Origin: Elusimicrobiota bacterium
GTDB lineage: Bacteria > Elusimicrobiota > Elusimicrobia > UBA1565 > UBA9628
Assembly: GCA_016218545.1 (NCBI GenBank)
Contig: JACRDQ010000046.1
Location: 62,001 to 126,000 of the forward strand
Direction of reading: 5' to 3'
Length of the DNA: 64,000 nt
Shown: piece by piece, positions 50,441 through 58,295 of the stretch
Position numbering within the stretch: position 1 is the first letter of the stretch
Layout: each line of letters begins with the position of its first letter
The notes under the pieces: model-generated
What the model saw: only the letters and a program-made list of their open reading frames with translations
What the model was told of the DNA's origin: nothing
The model's database searches: none
Position numbers and translations under genes: made by a program

Positions 50441-51452
50441 TGATGGGGACGGCGCGCATCCAGAGCTGCTTGCTCCAATAGCCCTGGTTGCGGCGGTACC
50501 ACTCGATCGTCTCGGCAAGACCCTTCTCCCAGGAGACCCGCGGAGTCCAGCCCAAGGTCTTGCGGATCTTGGCGAAGTCGCCGGTGTGGCGGAATACCTG
50601 TCCCGGCCGGTCGCCGACGAACGTGATCAGCGACTCGCTCTTGCCCATCATCTTCACGATGGTCTGCGCGATCGAGAGCATGGACCGGTGGGCGCCCGAA
50701 GCCACGTTGAACGCCTGCCCTCTCACCTTGGACACTTCCGCGTGAAGGACCTTGTCGATCGCCGCGCAGCAGTCCCCCACGAAGACGTAGTCCCTCGCCG
50801 CCAGGCCGTCGCCATGGAGCCGGATGGGCTCGCCGAGGAGGCAGCTGGTGATGAAGCGGGGCACGGCCTTCTCCAGATGCTGGGCCGGGCCGAAGTTGTT
50901 GAAGGGCCGGATGATGACCGCCGGGATGCCGTACGTCGTCACGTAGGAGTGCACCAGCCGGTCCGCCCCGGCCTTGGCCGCCGCGTAGGGGCTCAACGGG
51001 ATCAGGGGATGGTCCTCGTCCATCTTGGGCGCCAAGGCGGTCCCGTAGACCTCGGAGCTCGAGATGTGCACGAAGCGCTCGATCCGGTCGCGATACTTGA
51101 GGACGGCGTTCGCCACGGTCTGGGTCCCGATGATGTCCGTCTCGAAGAACAGCAGGTTGTCGTAGATGGACCGCGTCACGTGCGTCTCGGCCGCGAAGTG
51201 CACCACGGAATCGACCTGCGACATGAGCGTGTCCACCAACTCTCCGTTGCGCACGTCCCCGTACCAGAAGGAGAGCCGCTCGCCCCGGTCGGAGTTGATG
51301 TCCACGGGCATGTTCTCCACGCTGCCCGCGTAGGTCAGGGAGTCGAGGACCACGATGCGGTACTGGGAGTACTTCTCGTAGATGAACCGCACGAAATTCC
51401 CGCCCATGAATCCGGCCCCGCCGGTCACCAGAACGGTCTTCTTGGCCTTCAT
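50409..51452 (-). CDS. NAD-dependent sugar epimerase/dehydratase (dTDP-glucose 4,6-dehydratase-like)
   Basis: A 347-residue extended short-chain dehydrogenase. TGGAGFMGGNFVRFI binds NAD; the catalytic block is SSSEVYGTA and YAAAKAGADRLV (Tyr-x-x-x-Lys), with RPFNNFGP. It resembles RfbB-type 4,6-dehydratases and would make the 4-keto-6-deoxy sugar needed by the 2,3-dehydratase at 43659. The usual Asp-Glu pair of RfbB (TDEVYG) is Ser-Glu here, so UDP-sugar 4,6-dehydratase or epimerase activity is also possible. It overlaps WbqC by ATGA. Confidence 0.85.
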   Translation of the reverse strand: MKAKKTVLVTGGAGFMGGNFVRFIYEKYSQYRIVVLDSLTYAGSVENMPVDINSDRGERLSFWYGDVRNGELVDTLMSQVDSVVHFAAETHVTRSIYDNLLFFETDIIGTQTVANAVLKYRDRIERFVHISSSEVYGTALAPKMDEDHPLIPLSPYAAAKAGADRLVHSYVTTYGIPAVIIRPFNNFGPAQHLEKAVPRFITSCLLGEPIRLHGDGLAARDYVFVGDCCAAIDKVLHAEVSKVRGQAFNVASGAHRSMLSIAQTIVKMMGKSESLITFVGDRPGQVFRHTGDFAKIRKTLGWTPRVSWEKGLAETIEWYRRNQGYWSKQLWMRAVPIITKSGKRELH

Positions 51453-52156
51453 GCCGTTGCCTCCTTGCGACCGTCTCCCACCAGGATCCCGAGGCTCTCC
51501 GGCCCGCAGTTGAACAGGAGGTCCACGACGGAAAGGTACGGGACGAACGTCCCGTGGAGCTGCCGGTAGACCGGATGCGCGTAGTCCTGGAACTCGAGCC
51601 TGATGCCGTTCGGCTCGAAATCCGACGGCTGGAGATAGCTCCGGCCGGCGGCGCCCTCATAGAAAGTGTCCACGCCGAGATTCTTGCAAATAGAGACGAG
51701 CCTTTCCACCTTGCCCCCTCCCACCCCGAGCTCGGAGGAGCGCACGATCCTCTTGGCGCCCAGGCCGAGGGCCCCCGCCAGGAGCTTGATGAAGTGCAGG
51801 TCCAGGTCCACCAGGAGGTCCCACTCCCTGGAGAAAGCCTCCTCGAAGACGCCGATGTGCTCCTTGAAGAAGGGGGCCCGCGAGTAGTTCTGCCGGATGG
51901 AAAGCAGGTGCTTCCGGCGCCAACCCGTCTTGTTGTCCACCCTCACGTCTTTGACCTGCGGGTGCGCGGCGAAATCGAGGGCCACCGGGACCGTCAACCA
52001 TTGCGGCCCCGAGGCGGTCTTGATGCGGTTGCGGTTGCGCCAGCTGTGCTTGTCGTACTGGACGTCATCGTAGATGACGAAGACGTCGCTCCGATGGAGC
52101 TGCTCGAAGAAGCCCAGCCACGGCAAGTAGCCCGGCTGGAGGATCCCGCCGATCAT
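51449..52156 (-). CDS. WbqC family protein
   Basis: A 235-residue protein of the WbqC family, found in O-antigen and capsule loci. It has GILQPGYLPWLGFFEQLHRSDVFVIYDDVQYDK, WRNRNRIKTASGPQWLTVPV and SELGV, which match the family well. The biochemical role is not settled; an acyl or amino-acid transfer to a sugar has been suggested for relatives. ATGA overlaps on both sides join it to the radical SAM gene and the epimerase gene. Confidence 0.92.
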   Translation of the reverse strand: MIGGILQPGYLPWLGFFEQLHRSDVFVIYDDVQYDKHSWRNRNRIKTASGPQWLTVPVALDFAAHPQVKDVRVDNKTGWRRKHLLSIRQNYSRAPFFKEHIGVFEEAFSREWDLLVDLDLHFIKLLAGALGLGAKRIVRSSELGVGGGKVERLVSICKNLGVDTFYEGAAGRSYLQPSDFEPNGIRLEFQDYAHPVYRQLHGTFVPYLSVVDLLFNCGPESLGILVGDGRKEATA

Positions 52157-53187
52157 CCGGCGTCCTCGCGCTCGCCGAGCACGCCCTCGCTCGCCGTCGG
52201 GAGGCCTTCGCCCACCCGCTGACGCCGGCGTTTCTCGGCCTTGCCGACGATCTTCCAGTAGTTGTGCTTCCAGGACCGGTACTTCCAATCCGGGCACTCC
52301 CGGCACAGGGGGATGTCGGCCCCCTTCCCCGTGAGATGGAGCTTCCGCACCCTCTCGAACCCCGCCCCCAGCCAGATCGCCGCGATCGAGCGCCTCCGGA
52401 CGTTGCCCATGTCGGTCTTGGCCGCGATGTCGAGGCCGCACATCATCACCTTCCCCCGGGAGTCGATGTTGAGACGTTCGAAGAGGAACGGGCAGGGGAT
52501 GCGCTTCTCCGGAGGGAGATAGGGCGTCGGGTCCGCCGACCGGGAGGGGTCGTTGATGCCCCAGGTCAGGTACTTGCGCTTCTGGAACTCGTCGACCAGC
52601 GGGGACCAGAACGCGGCGGCGTCCTCGACGTCCGCCCCGACCTGGTTGATGGCGCTGGCGATGATCTTCGTCCGCGCCTTGAGGCGGTTGCGCAGGCTCG
52701 CCGCAAGACGCACGGTCCGCACCAGCCGGTCCCACGACAGGCCCGGGCGGACGCGCGCGTAGGTCTCGGGGTCGCCGGCGTCCACGCTGAACTCGATCAT
52801 GTCGACCCCGGCGACCAGCAAGCGCGTCAGGTTCGCCTCGGTGAACCTGGAGCCGTTGGTGATGAGCCCCACCCTCGCCCCCTTGGCCTTGGCGTACTCG
52901 AAAAGGGGCACGGCCTCGGGGTGCAGCATGGGCTCGCCGCCTCCGGAGATCCGCAGCCAAGCGGCGTGCTCGCCGCACTCGTCGGCGATCCTCCGGAAGA
53001 GGGCCGCGTCCATGAAGAGGGCGTCCTTGTAGGACCGGCGGATCGCGGAGTTGGTGTACGGGCAGTTGGGGCACCGGGCGTTGCAGACGTAGACGAAGGA
53101 CAGGACGCACATCATCGGGAAATCCCGGGCCTGGGGCCTCAGCCCGTATGCTCTCTGAAGGTGCTTCACCGTCGGCTTCTTCTTCAT
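52153..53187 (-). CDS. Radical SAM/SPASM-like protein
   Basis: A 344-residue radical SAM enzyme. The 4Fe-4S ligands are Cys35, Cys39 and Cys42 in VCNARCPNC; ISGGGEPMLHPEAVPLF and EFSVDAGDPETYARVRPG fit the core. A C-terminal part with MMCGLDIAAKTDMGNV and LCRECPDW has the Cys layout of an auxiliary cluster (SPASM or twitch). The substrate is unknown; its position between AsnB and WbqC suggests a sugar or glycan-linked amino acid. Confidence 0.88.
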   Translation of the reverse strand: MKKKPTVKHLQRAYGLRPQARDFPMMCVLSFVYVCNARCPNCPYTNSAIRRSYKDALFMDAALFRRIADECGEHAAWLRISGGGEPMLHPEAVPLFEYAKAKGARVGLITNGSRFTEANLTRLLVAGVDMIEFSVDAGDPETYARVRPGLSWDRLVRTVRLAASLRNRLKARTKIIASAINQVGADVEDAAAFWSPLVDEFQKRKYLTWGINDPSRSADPTPYLPPEKRIPCPFLFERLNIDSRGKVMMCGLDIAAKTDMGNVRRRSIAAIWLGAGFERVRKLHLTGKGADIPLCRECPDWKYRSWKHNYWKIVGKAEKRRRQRVGEGLPTASEGVLGEREDAG

Positions 53188-53206
53188 GCTCAGCCGCTCC
53201 TCTCCC

Positions 53207-55066
53207 CTAGCCGAAGTAACGCTCCCACCACAGTTGGAACATCATCAGGTTCCACACCCGGCCCGCCAGCGCGGAGTCCCCTCCGCGGAATCCCTCCGTC
53301 AGACGGCGGACCTCCGCGGAGTCGAGGAAGCGGTGCCTCGCCAGCCGGTCCGGAGCGAGGACCTCCTCGGGCCAATCCTTCAGAGGGCCGTCGAGCCAGG
53401 TGAAGACGGGCAGGACGAAGCCTTCCTTCGGCCTGTCCGCGACGCCCTCGGGGAGCAGGTCACGGACCGCGTCCTTGAGCACGGCCTTGACGACGCCGTC
53501 CTTGATCTTCAGCGCGGACGGGAGGGCCGCGGAGAACTCGACCACCCGGTAATCCAGGAAGGGAGAGCGCACCTCGACCGAGTGGGCCATGGAGAGGGAG
53601 TCGACGAAGGAGAGCACCTGGTCGGGGAACTGCGTCCGGTACTCCATCTCCAGGACGCGGTTGAGCGGGTCCCGGGCGCGCACCTCCCGGAACGCCTCCC
53701 GGACCAGGTCGAGGGTCCGCTCCCCGCCGGCCGCCGCCCGGAACTCGCCGCTGAGGAGGCGGTCCTTCTCCTCGTCCGAGAAGAGATGGAGCTGACAGCG
53801 CCAGGAAGCCTCGTCCCCCCGGGAGAGGAGGAAGAGGCGGTCCAGGAAGGCCACGTCGCAGGGCGCCAGCGCCAGCGCCTCGTCCTTGCCGAGCTTTCCG
53901 GCCAGGGCCTTCTCCCTGAGCGACGCAAAGCGGCTGAGCGGTCCGGCCGTGCGGTGGGAGAGGTAGCTGCCGAAGAGCTCGTCCGCCCCGTCCCCCGACA
54001 AGGCGACCTTGACGCGGCGGGTGATGAGCTTCGTCAGAAAGAAGGTGGAGATCGTGCCGGAGAAGGGCTGGTCGAACGCGGCCAGCACGTCGCCCGCGTC
54101 CGTCCTGAGCTCCTGGGGAGACATGACGTACTCCTCGTGCTCCGTCCCCAGGGCCCGCGACACGGCCTGGGCGTACATCCGGTCGGAGTCCTTCCCCTTG
54201 AACCCCCCCTCGTAGCACAGCGAGAACGTCCTCACCTTCCCGCCGCCGGCGCGGACCATGAGGGCGACCACCGCGCTCGAGTCCACCCCGCCGCTCAGGT
54301 AGGCGCCGAAGGGGACGTCGCTGCGCATCCGCACCCGCGTCGCGTCCGCCAGGAGGGCGTTGAGGCGTTCCCGGGCCTCCCCGCCCCTGATCGGCTTCTC
54401 CAGGAACGACGGCGCCCACCAGGTCCGGAGGGTCGTCTTGCCTTCCTCGAAGGCGAGGAGCTCCCCGCCCCGCAGGGAAAGGATGCCTCGGAACGCGGTC
54501 CTCGGCGCGGGGATGTTCTTGAAGCTGAAGTAGTGCCAGACCGCGCCGTGGTCCAGCTCCTTGGGGCAGTCCGGATGGGCCAGCAAGGCCTTGATCTCGG
54601 AGGCGAAGAAGAGCCTCCCGCCGGCCAGCCTGTAGAAGAGAGGCTTGACCCCGAGCCTGTCCCTGACGAGGAGCAGGCGCCGCCTGGTCCGATCCCACAA
54701 GGCGATGGCGAACATGCCGTTGAGCAGGCCCGGGAACGCGTCCCCATGCTCCTCGTAGAGGTGCCCGACCACCTCGGTGTCGGAGTGGTCGGAACGGAAA
54801 CGATGGCCTCGGCGCTCGAGCCCCGCTCGGAGCTCCGGAGCGTTGTAGATCTCTCCGTTCATCACGACCCGGATGCTTCCGTCCTCGTTGCTGACGGGCT
54901 GCTGGCCGGTCGCGGGGTCGACGATGCTCAGACGCCGCATGCCGAGGCTCGCGGAGTCGTCTGCATAGAAGCCTTCCTCGTCCGGGCCGCGGTGGACGAT
55001 GGCGCCGGCCATCCGGCGCAGGGCCTCATCCGTGGAAGTCCCGGTGAACCCGCAGATGCCGCACAT
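53207..55066 (-). CDS. asnB: Asparagine synthase (glutamine-hydrolysing) family
   Basis: A 619-residue amidotransferase. Cys2 (MCGICGF) is the glutaminase nucleophile; NGEIYNAPELR and HSDTEVVGHLYEEHG complete that domain. The synthetase domain has the PP-loop SGGVDSSA at 258-265. It can make asparagine, but copies inside polysaccharide loci often amidate sugar uronic acids (WbpS-like). With two radical SAM genes on either side and an uronic-acid-making dehydrogenase at 30588, a glycan-modifying role is possible. Confidence 0.93.
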   Translation of the reverse strand: MCGICGFTGTSTDEALRRMAGAIVHRGPDEEGFYADDSASLGMRRLSIVDPATGQQPVSNEDGSIRVVMNGEIYNAPELRAGLERRGHRFRSDHSDTEVVGHLYEEHGDAFPGLLNGMFAIALWDRTRRRLLLVRDRLGVKPLFYRLAGGRLFFASEIKALLAHPDCPKELDHGAVWHYFSFKNIPAPRTAFRGILSLRGGELLAFEEGKTTLRTWWAPSFLEKPIRGGEARERLNALLADATRVRMRSDVPFGAYLSGGVDSSAVVALMVRAGGGKVRTFSLCYEGGFKGKDSDRMYAQAVSRALGTEHEEYVMSPQELRTDAGDVLAAFDQPFSGTISTFFLTKLITRRVKVALSGDGADELFGSYLSHRTAGPLSRFASLREKALAGKLGKDEALALAPCDVAFLDRLFLLSRGDEASWRCQLHLFSDEEKDRLLSGEFRAAAGGERTLDLVREAFREVRARDPLNRVLEMEYRTQFPDQVLSFVDSLSMAHSVEVRSPFLDYRVVEFSAALPSALKIKDGVVKAVLKDAVRDLLPEGVADRPKEGFVLPVFTWLDGPLKDWPEEVLAPDRLARHRFLDSAEVRRLTEGFRGGDSALAGRVWNLMMFQLWWERYFG

Positions 55067-55069
55067 CGC

Positions 55070-56032
55070 TCAGGCCCGGCGGGTGGCCTTGGACCGCTTG
55101 GCCTCGCCGTGGTACTCGGCCCGGGCGGACTGCCAGTCGCGGCAGCGGGCGCAGACCTTCGGGAGCTTCTCCCACTGCCCGTCCTGGTGGAGGTCCCGGA
55201 TGGCCTTGAGGCTGCCGTTCCAGACCTCCTTGAGGGACCGCTCCGTCACGTCGCCGGCGATGAACTTGGCGTCGAGGTCCACGGCGCAGAGGACGACCTT
55301 CCCCGAGTCCGTGACGGACATGGTCCGCATCGCCCAGTAGCAGGGCCAGCGGCTCTCGTTGCCGAGGACGAGGTTCTCGGCCTCCACCTCGCCGGCCCAG
55401 CTCACCTTGGGCCTGATCTTGACCGTCGCCCCCTTGCCGCTCCAGAACCGGACGAACCCCGCCTTCTCCGCGCTGTTGACCGGCATCTCGACGAACTGGA
55501 CGAAGACCTCCGGCTTGGAGGACTTCAGCTCGGCCTTGAGCTCCAGGAGGCGGAGGACGTTCTTGACGGTCTTCTCGTAGTCGCCGCCGACGCGGACCTT
55601 CGCGTAGGTCTTCGCGGAGCAGGCGTCGATGCCGATGTAGATGGCGTCGAGCCCGGCCTCGATGAGCCTCCTGGAGGACGCCTCGTCCAGGAGGTTCGCG
55701 TTGGAGTTGATGACGACGTCCTTGAGCCCTGCCTTCTTCGCGTAGGCGATCATGTCGAAGATGCCGGGCTTGAAGTTCTTGAGGATCAGGGGCTCGCCGA
55801 AGAAGACCAGCCAGACCCGGGCGGACGGATCCTCCCGCGCGACCTCGTCGACGATCTTGGTGAAGAGCGGCCAGGGCATGACGCCCTGCTTGCGCTTCAT
55901 CCGGGAGTGCACGCACATCGAGCACCGGAGATTGCAGTGGCTCACGGTGTCGAGGAGGACGACCTTGGGGAAACGCTCGGCCGGGTCCAGGCGGCCCTGC
56001 CGCGACTGCTGGCGCCGGATCGTCTCAGCCAT
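55070..56032 (-). CDS. Radical SAM/SPASM protein
   Basis: A 320-residue radical SAM enzyme with Cys33, Cys37 and Cys40 in SHCNLRCSMC. FFGEPLILKNFKPGIFDMI and GIDACSAKTYAKVR follow, and the C-terminus carries VLCAVDLDAKFIAGDV and VCARCRDWQ, a SPASM-like cysteine set. It overlaps the aminotransferase gene by 8 bases and ends 3 bases before AsnB. It is related in build to the enzyme at 52153 but not a close copy. Confidence 0.88.
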   Translation of the reverse strand: MAETIRRQQSRQGRLDPAERFPKVVLLDTVSHCNLRCSMCVHSRMKRKQGVMPWPLFTKIVDEVAREDPSARVWLVFFGEPLILKNFKPGIFDMIAYAKKAGLKDVVINSNANLLDEASSRRLIEAGLDAIYIGIDACSAKTYAKVRVGGDYEKTVKNVLRLLELKAELKSSKPEVFVQFVEMPVNSAEKAGFVRFWSGKGATVKIRPKVSWAGEVEAENLVLGNESRWPCYWAMRTMSVTDSGKVVLCAVDLDAKFIAGDVTERSLKEVWNGSLKAIRDLHQDGQWEKLPKVCARCRDWQSARAEYHGEAKRSKATRRA

Positions 56033-57161
56033 GGCGCTCCACGACCCGCCGAACGGTCCGGATCACGGTCCCGACCTCGGCGTCCTTGAGCTTGGGGTAG
56101 AGCGGCAAGGAGATGGTCTCCGCGCCGATCCTCTCCGCCACGGGGAAGGCGCCGGGCTTGAAGCCGAACTTCTTCCGGTAGTAGCTCAGGAGATGGATGG
56201 GCCGGTAGTTCACCGCGACGCCGATGCCCTCTTCCTGGAGGACGGTGAGGACCCGGTCCCGGCGCGAGGCCCGGACCCTGATCGTGAAGAGATGGCGGCC
56301 GTGCTCCGTCCGGGGGGCGGTCCGCGTCATGGCGATGCCCGGGACGCCCGCGAAGCCCTTCTCGTACTCCTCGGCGATGGCCCGGCGCCGGGAGGCCCCG
56401 GCGTCCACCCCGGCCATCTGCCCCACCAGGAGGGCGGCCTGGATGTTGTCCATGTTGTACTTCCAGCCCAGCACCGGCATGTCCCAGTGCCGGTAGCGCT
56501 TCGTATAGCGGTCCGCGGCCCCCTTGTCGATGCCGTGGAGCCTCAGGTGGCGGAGCAGGTCCGCCCGGCGGCCGTCGTGGACCGAGATGGCGCCCCCCTC
56601 GCCGGAGGTGATGCTCTTGGTCGCGTAGAAGCTGAAGCAGGCGGCGTCCCCGAGCTGGCCCACCCGGACCCCGTCCCGGCGGCCCTCCAGGCAGTGCGCC
56701 GCATCCTCGATGAGGACGAGCTTGCGCCGGTCCGCCAGGCGCCGGAGCGCCCGCATGTCGCAGAGATGGCCGTAGAGGTGCACCGGCAGGATCGCCTTGG
56801 TCCTGCGCGTGATGCGGTCCTCGATGAGAGCGGCGTCGATGTTCCCGGTCGCCTCCTCGGAGTCGACGAAGACCGGGACCGCGCCGGCATGCAGGATGGC
56901 GTTGGAAGTGGCGCAGAAGCTCATCGCCGGGGTGATGACCTCGTCGCCTTCCCCGATCCCCCACGCCTGGAGCCCCAGGTGCAGGGCCGCGGTGCAGCTG
57001 GTCAGACCGACCACGTGCTCCACGCCGAGATACTTCCGGAGGCTCTCCTCGAAAGACGCGACCTCGGCCCCGGTCGTGAGGAAAACGGACCGCAGGACGC
57101 CGGCCGCCCTGCGGATGTCGGCTTCACTGATGTTGTGCCTGAAGAACTCGACCTTGCTCAT
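56025..57161 (-). CDS. DegT/DnrJ/EryC1/StrS sugar aminotransferase
   Basis: A 378-residue PLP enzyme. Lys182 in FSFYATKSITSGEGG is the Schiff-base lysine; LIEDAAHCLEGRRDG holds the PLP Asp. The N-terminus (EADIRRAAGVLRSVFLTTG) and length resemble PseC/ArnB/PglE-type 4-aminotransferases. AAGGAG before ATG 57161 fixes the start. It is the first gene of the six-gene operon down to 50409 and is driven by the divergent promoter at 57196. Confidence 0.9.
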   Translation of the reverse strand: MSKVEFFRHNISEADIRRAAGVLRSVFLTTGAEVASFEESLRKYLGVEHVVGLTSCTAALHLGLQAWGIGEGDEVITPAMSFCATSNAILHAGAVPVFVDSEEATGNIDAALIEDRITRRTKAILPVHLYGHLCDMRALRRLADRRKLVLIEDAAHCLEGRRDGVRVGQLGDAACFSFYATKSITSGEGGAISVHDGRRADLLRHLRLHGIDKGAADRYTKRYRHWDMPVLGWKYNMDNIQAALLVGQMAGVDAGASRRRAIAEEYEKGFAGVPGIAMTRTAPRTEHGRHLFTIRVRASRRDRVLTVLQEEGIGVAVNYRPIHLLSYYRKKFGFKPGAFPVAERIGAETISLPLYPKLKDAEVGTVIRTVRRVVERHG

Positions 57162-57195
57162 GGGCTCCTTCCAGAGAATCCGTGCAACGGAGTCC

Positions 57196-57215
57196 CATAT
57201 TATAGATAATATGGC
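57196..57215. promoter_or_regulatory. Palindromic divergent -10 region
   Basis: CCATATTAT, AG, ATAATATGG is a perfect 9 bp inverted repeat with a 2-base centre. Read on the minus strand it contains TATAAT (57204-57199) for the aminotransferase operon; read on the plus strand it contains GATAAT (57205-57210) for the flippase-like gene. The two start sites would lie back to back. It may also be a repressor site. Confidence 0.55.
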
Positions 57216-57251
57216 GGGACACGTTCCGGCGCCTCCGCCGTCCCGCCTCGC

Positions 57252-58295
57252 GTGAGAAACGAACGCCTCGTCCGCCCGCTCCTGGCCGTCCTCAAGCTGG
57301 CCCTGGCCGCGGCCCTGATCGGCTACCTCGCCAAGACCGGATGCCTCGACCTGCGCGGCTTGCGCTCCATGCTCCTGGGAGGGGACATCCTCGCCGTGGC
57401 CGCGGCCGCGGGGCTCTTCCTGGTCAACCAGGCCCTCGCCGCCGCCAGGCTGCGCGTCCTGCTCCGCTCCGCGGGCGTCGAGGCGGGGACCGGGGTCTGC
57501 TTCCGCCTGACCATGACCGGCTTCGTCTTCAACACCGCGCTCCCCGGCGCGGTGGGAGGCGACCTGGTCAAGGCCCATGCCCTGCTCAAGCTCCCGGGAG
57601 AGCGCCCCGGGATGGCGGCGGGAGCCGTGGTGATGGACCGGCTGATGGGAGCCCTGGGCCTGATCACGCTCGGCTCGCTGTCCGCCCTGTACCTCGTCCG
57701 CCGGCTCGCCGACTCCCCCTGGGCCCAGGGTCGCGGCCTCGGTCTGGCCGGGGCGGCGGCGGTCTGCATGGCGGGCGGCATCGTCTCGCTCCTGCTCTGC
57801 AGCCGCAGCCCGAAGGCCAGGGCCTGGCTCAAGGAACGCCTGGCAAAAGCCCTCCCGGCCGGAGCCGCCTACGACGCCGCCGCGGGCCTCGGCCGCGCGG
57901 GCAAGGATTGGGGAAGCCTCGCCCGGGCCTTCGGCCTGAGCCTCGTCCTGCAGCTCGTCGGCGTGGCCGGCCTCCTGGCTCTCGCCCGGACCGCCGGGGC
58001 CCCGCTCCCCCCGGTCGCGGACATGGCGGCCGTCACCCTGGTCGTGATGCTGGGAGGCACGCTCCCGCTGACGCCGGGGAACATCGGCTGGACCGAGTTC
58101 CTAGCCATGGCGGGCTGGGCAGCCATCGGCTCCCAGTCCGGCGCGACGGTCTACCTGAACTGGCGCGTCCTGACCACCCTGGTCAGCCTGCCGTGGGGCA
58201 TCGCGTATCTCGCGGGCCGCGGCCGCGCCAGGGAGGACGCCCTAGCCCCGTCGCCTACTCCGGAGCCGCCAGCCGGTACGGGGGCGCGTAGTTGA
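57252..58295 (+). CDS. Lysylphosphatidylglycerol synthase TM-type / flippase-like protein
   Basis: A 347-residue inner-membrane protein with about eight hydrophobic helices. NTALPGAVGGDLVKAHAL, MDRLMGALGLI and MLGGTLPLTPGNIGWTEFLAMAGW match the LPG_synthase_TM (UPF0104, AglD/YbhN) family, whose members include putative lipid flippases. In this locus it may flip a glycolipid. GTG 57252 is the start. It overlaps the convergent gene at 58255 by 41 bases. Confidence 0.88.
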   Translation: MRNERLVRPLLAVLKLALAAALIGYLAKTGCLDLRGLRSMLLGGDILAVAAAAGLFLVNQALAAARLRVLLRSAGVEAGTGVCFRLTMTGFVFNTALPGAVGGDLVKAHALLKLPGERPGMAAGAVVMDRLMGALGLITLGSLSALYLVRRLADSPWAQGRGLGLAGAAAVCMAGGIVSLLLCSRSPKARAWLKERLAKALPAGAAYDAAAGLGRAGKDWGSLARAFGLSLVLQLVGVAGLLALARTAGAPLPPVADMAAVTLVVMLGGTLPLTPGNIGWTEFLAMAGWAAIGSQSGATVYLNWRVLTTLVSLPWGIAYLAGRGRAREDALAPSPTPEPPAGTGARS

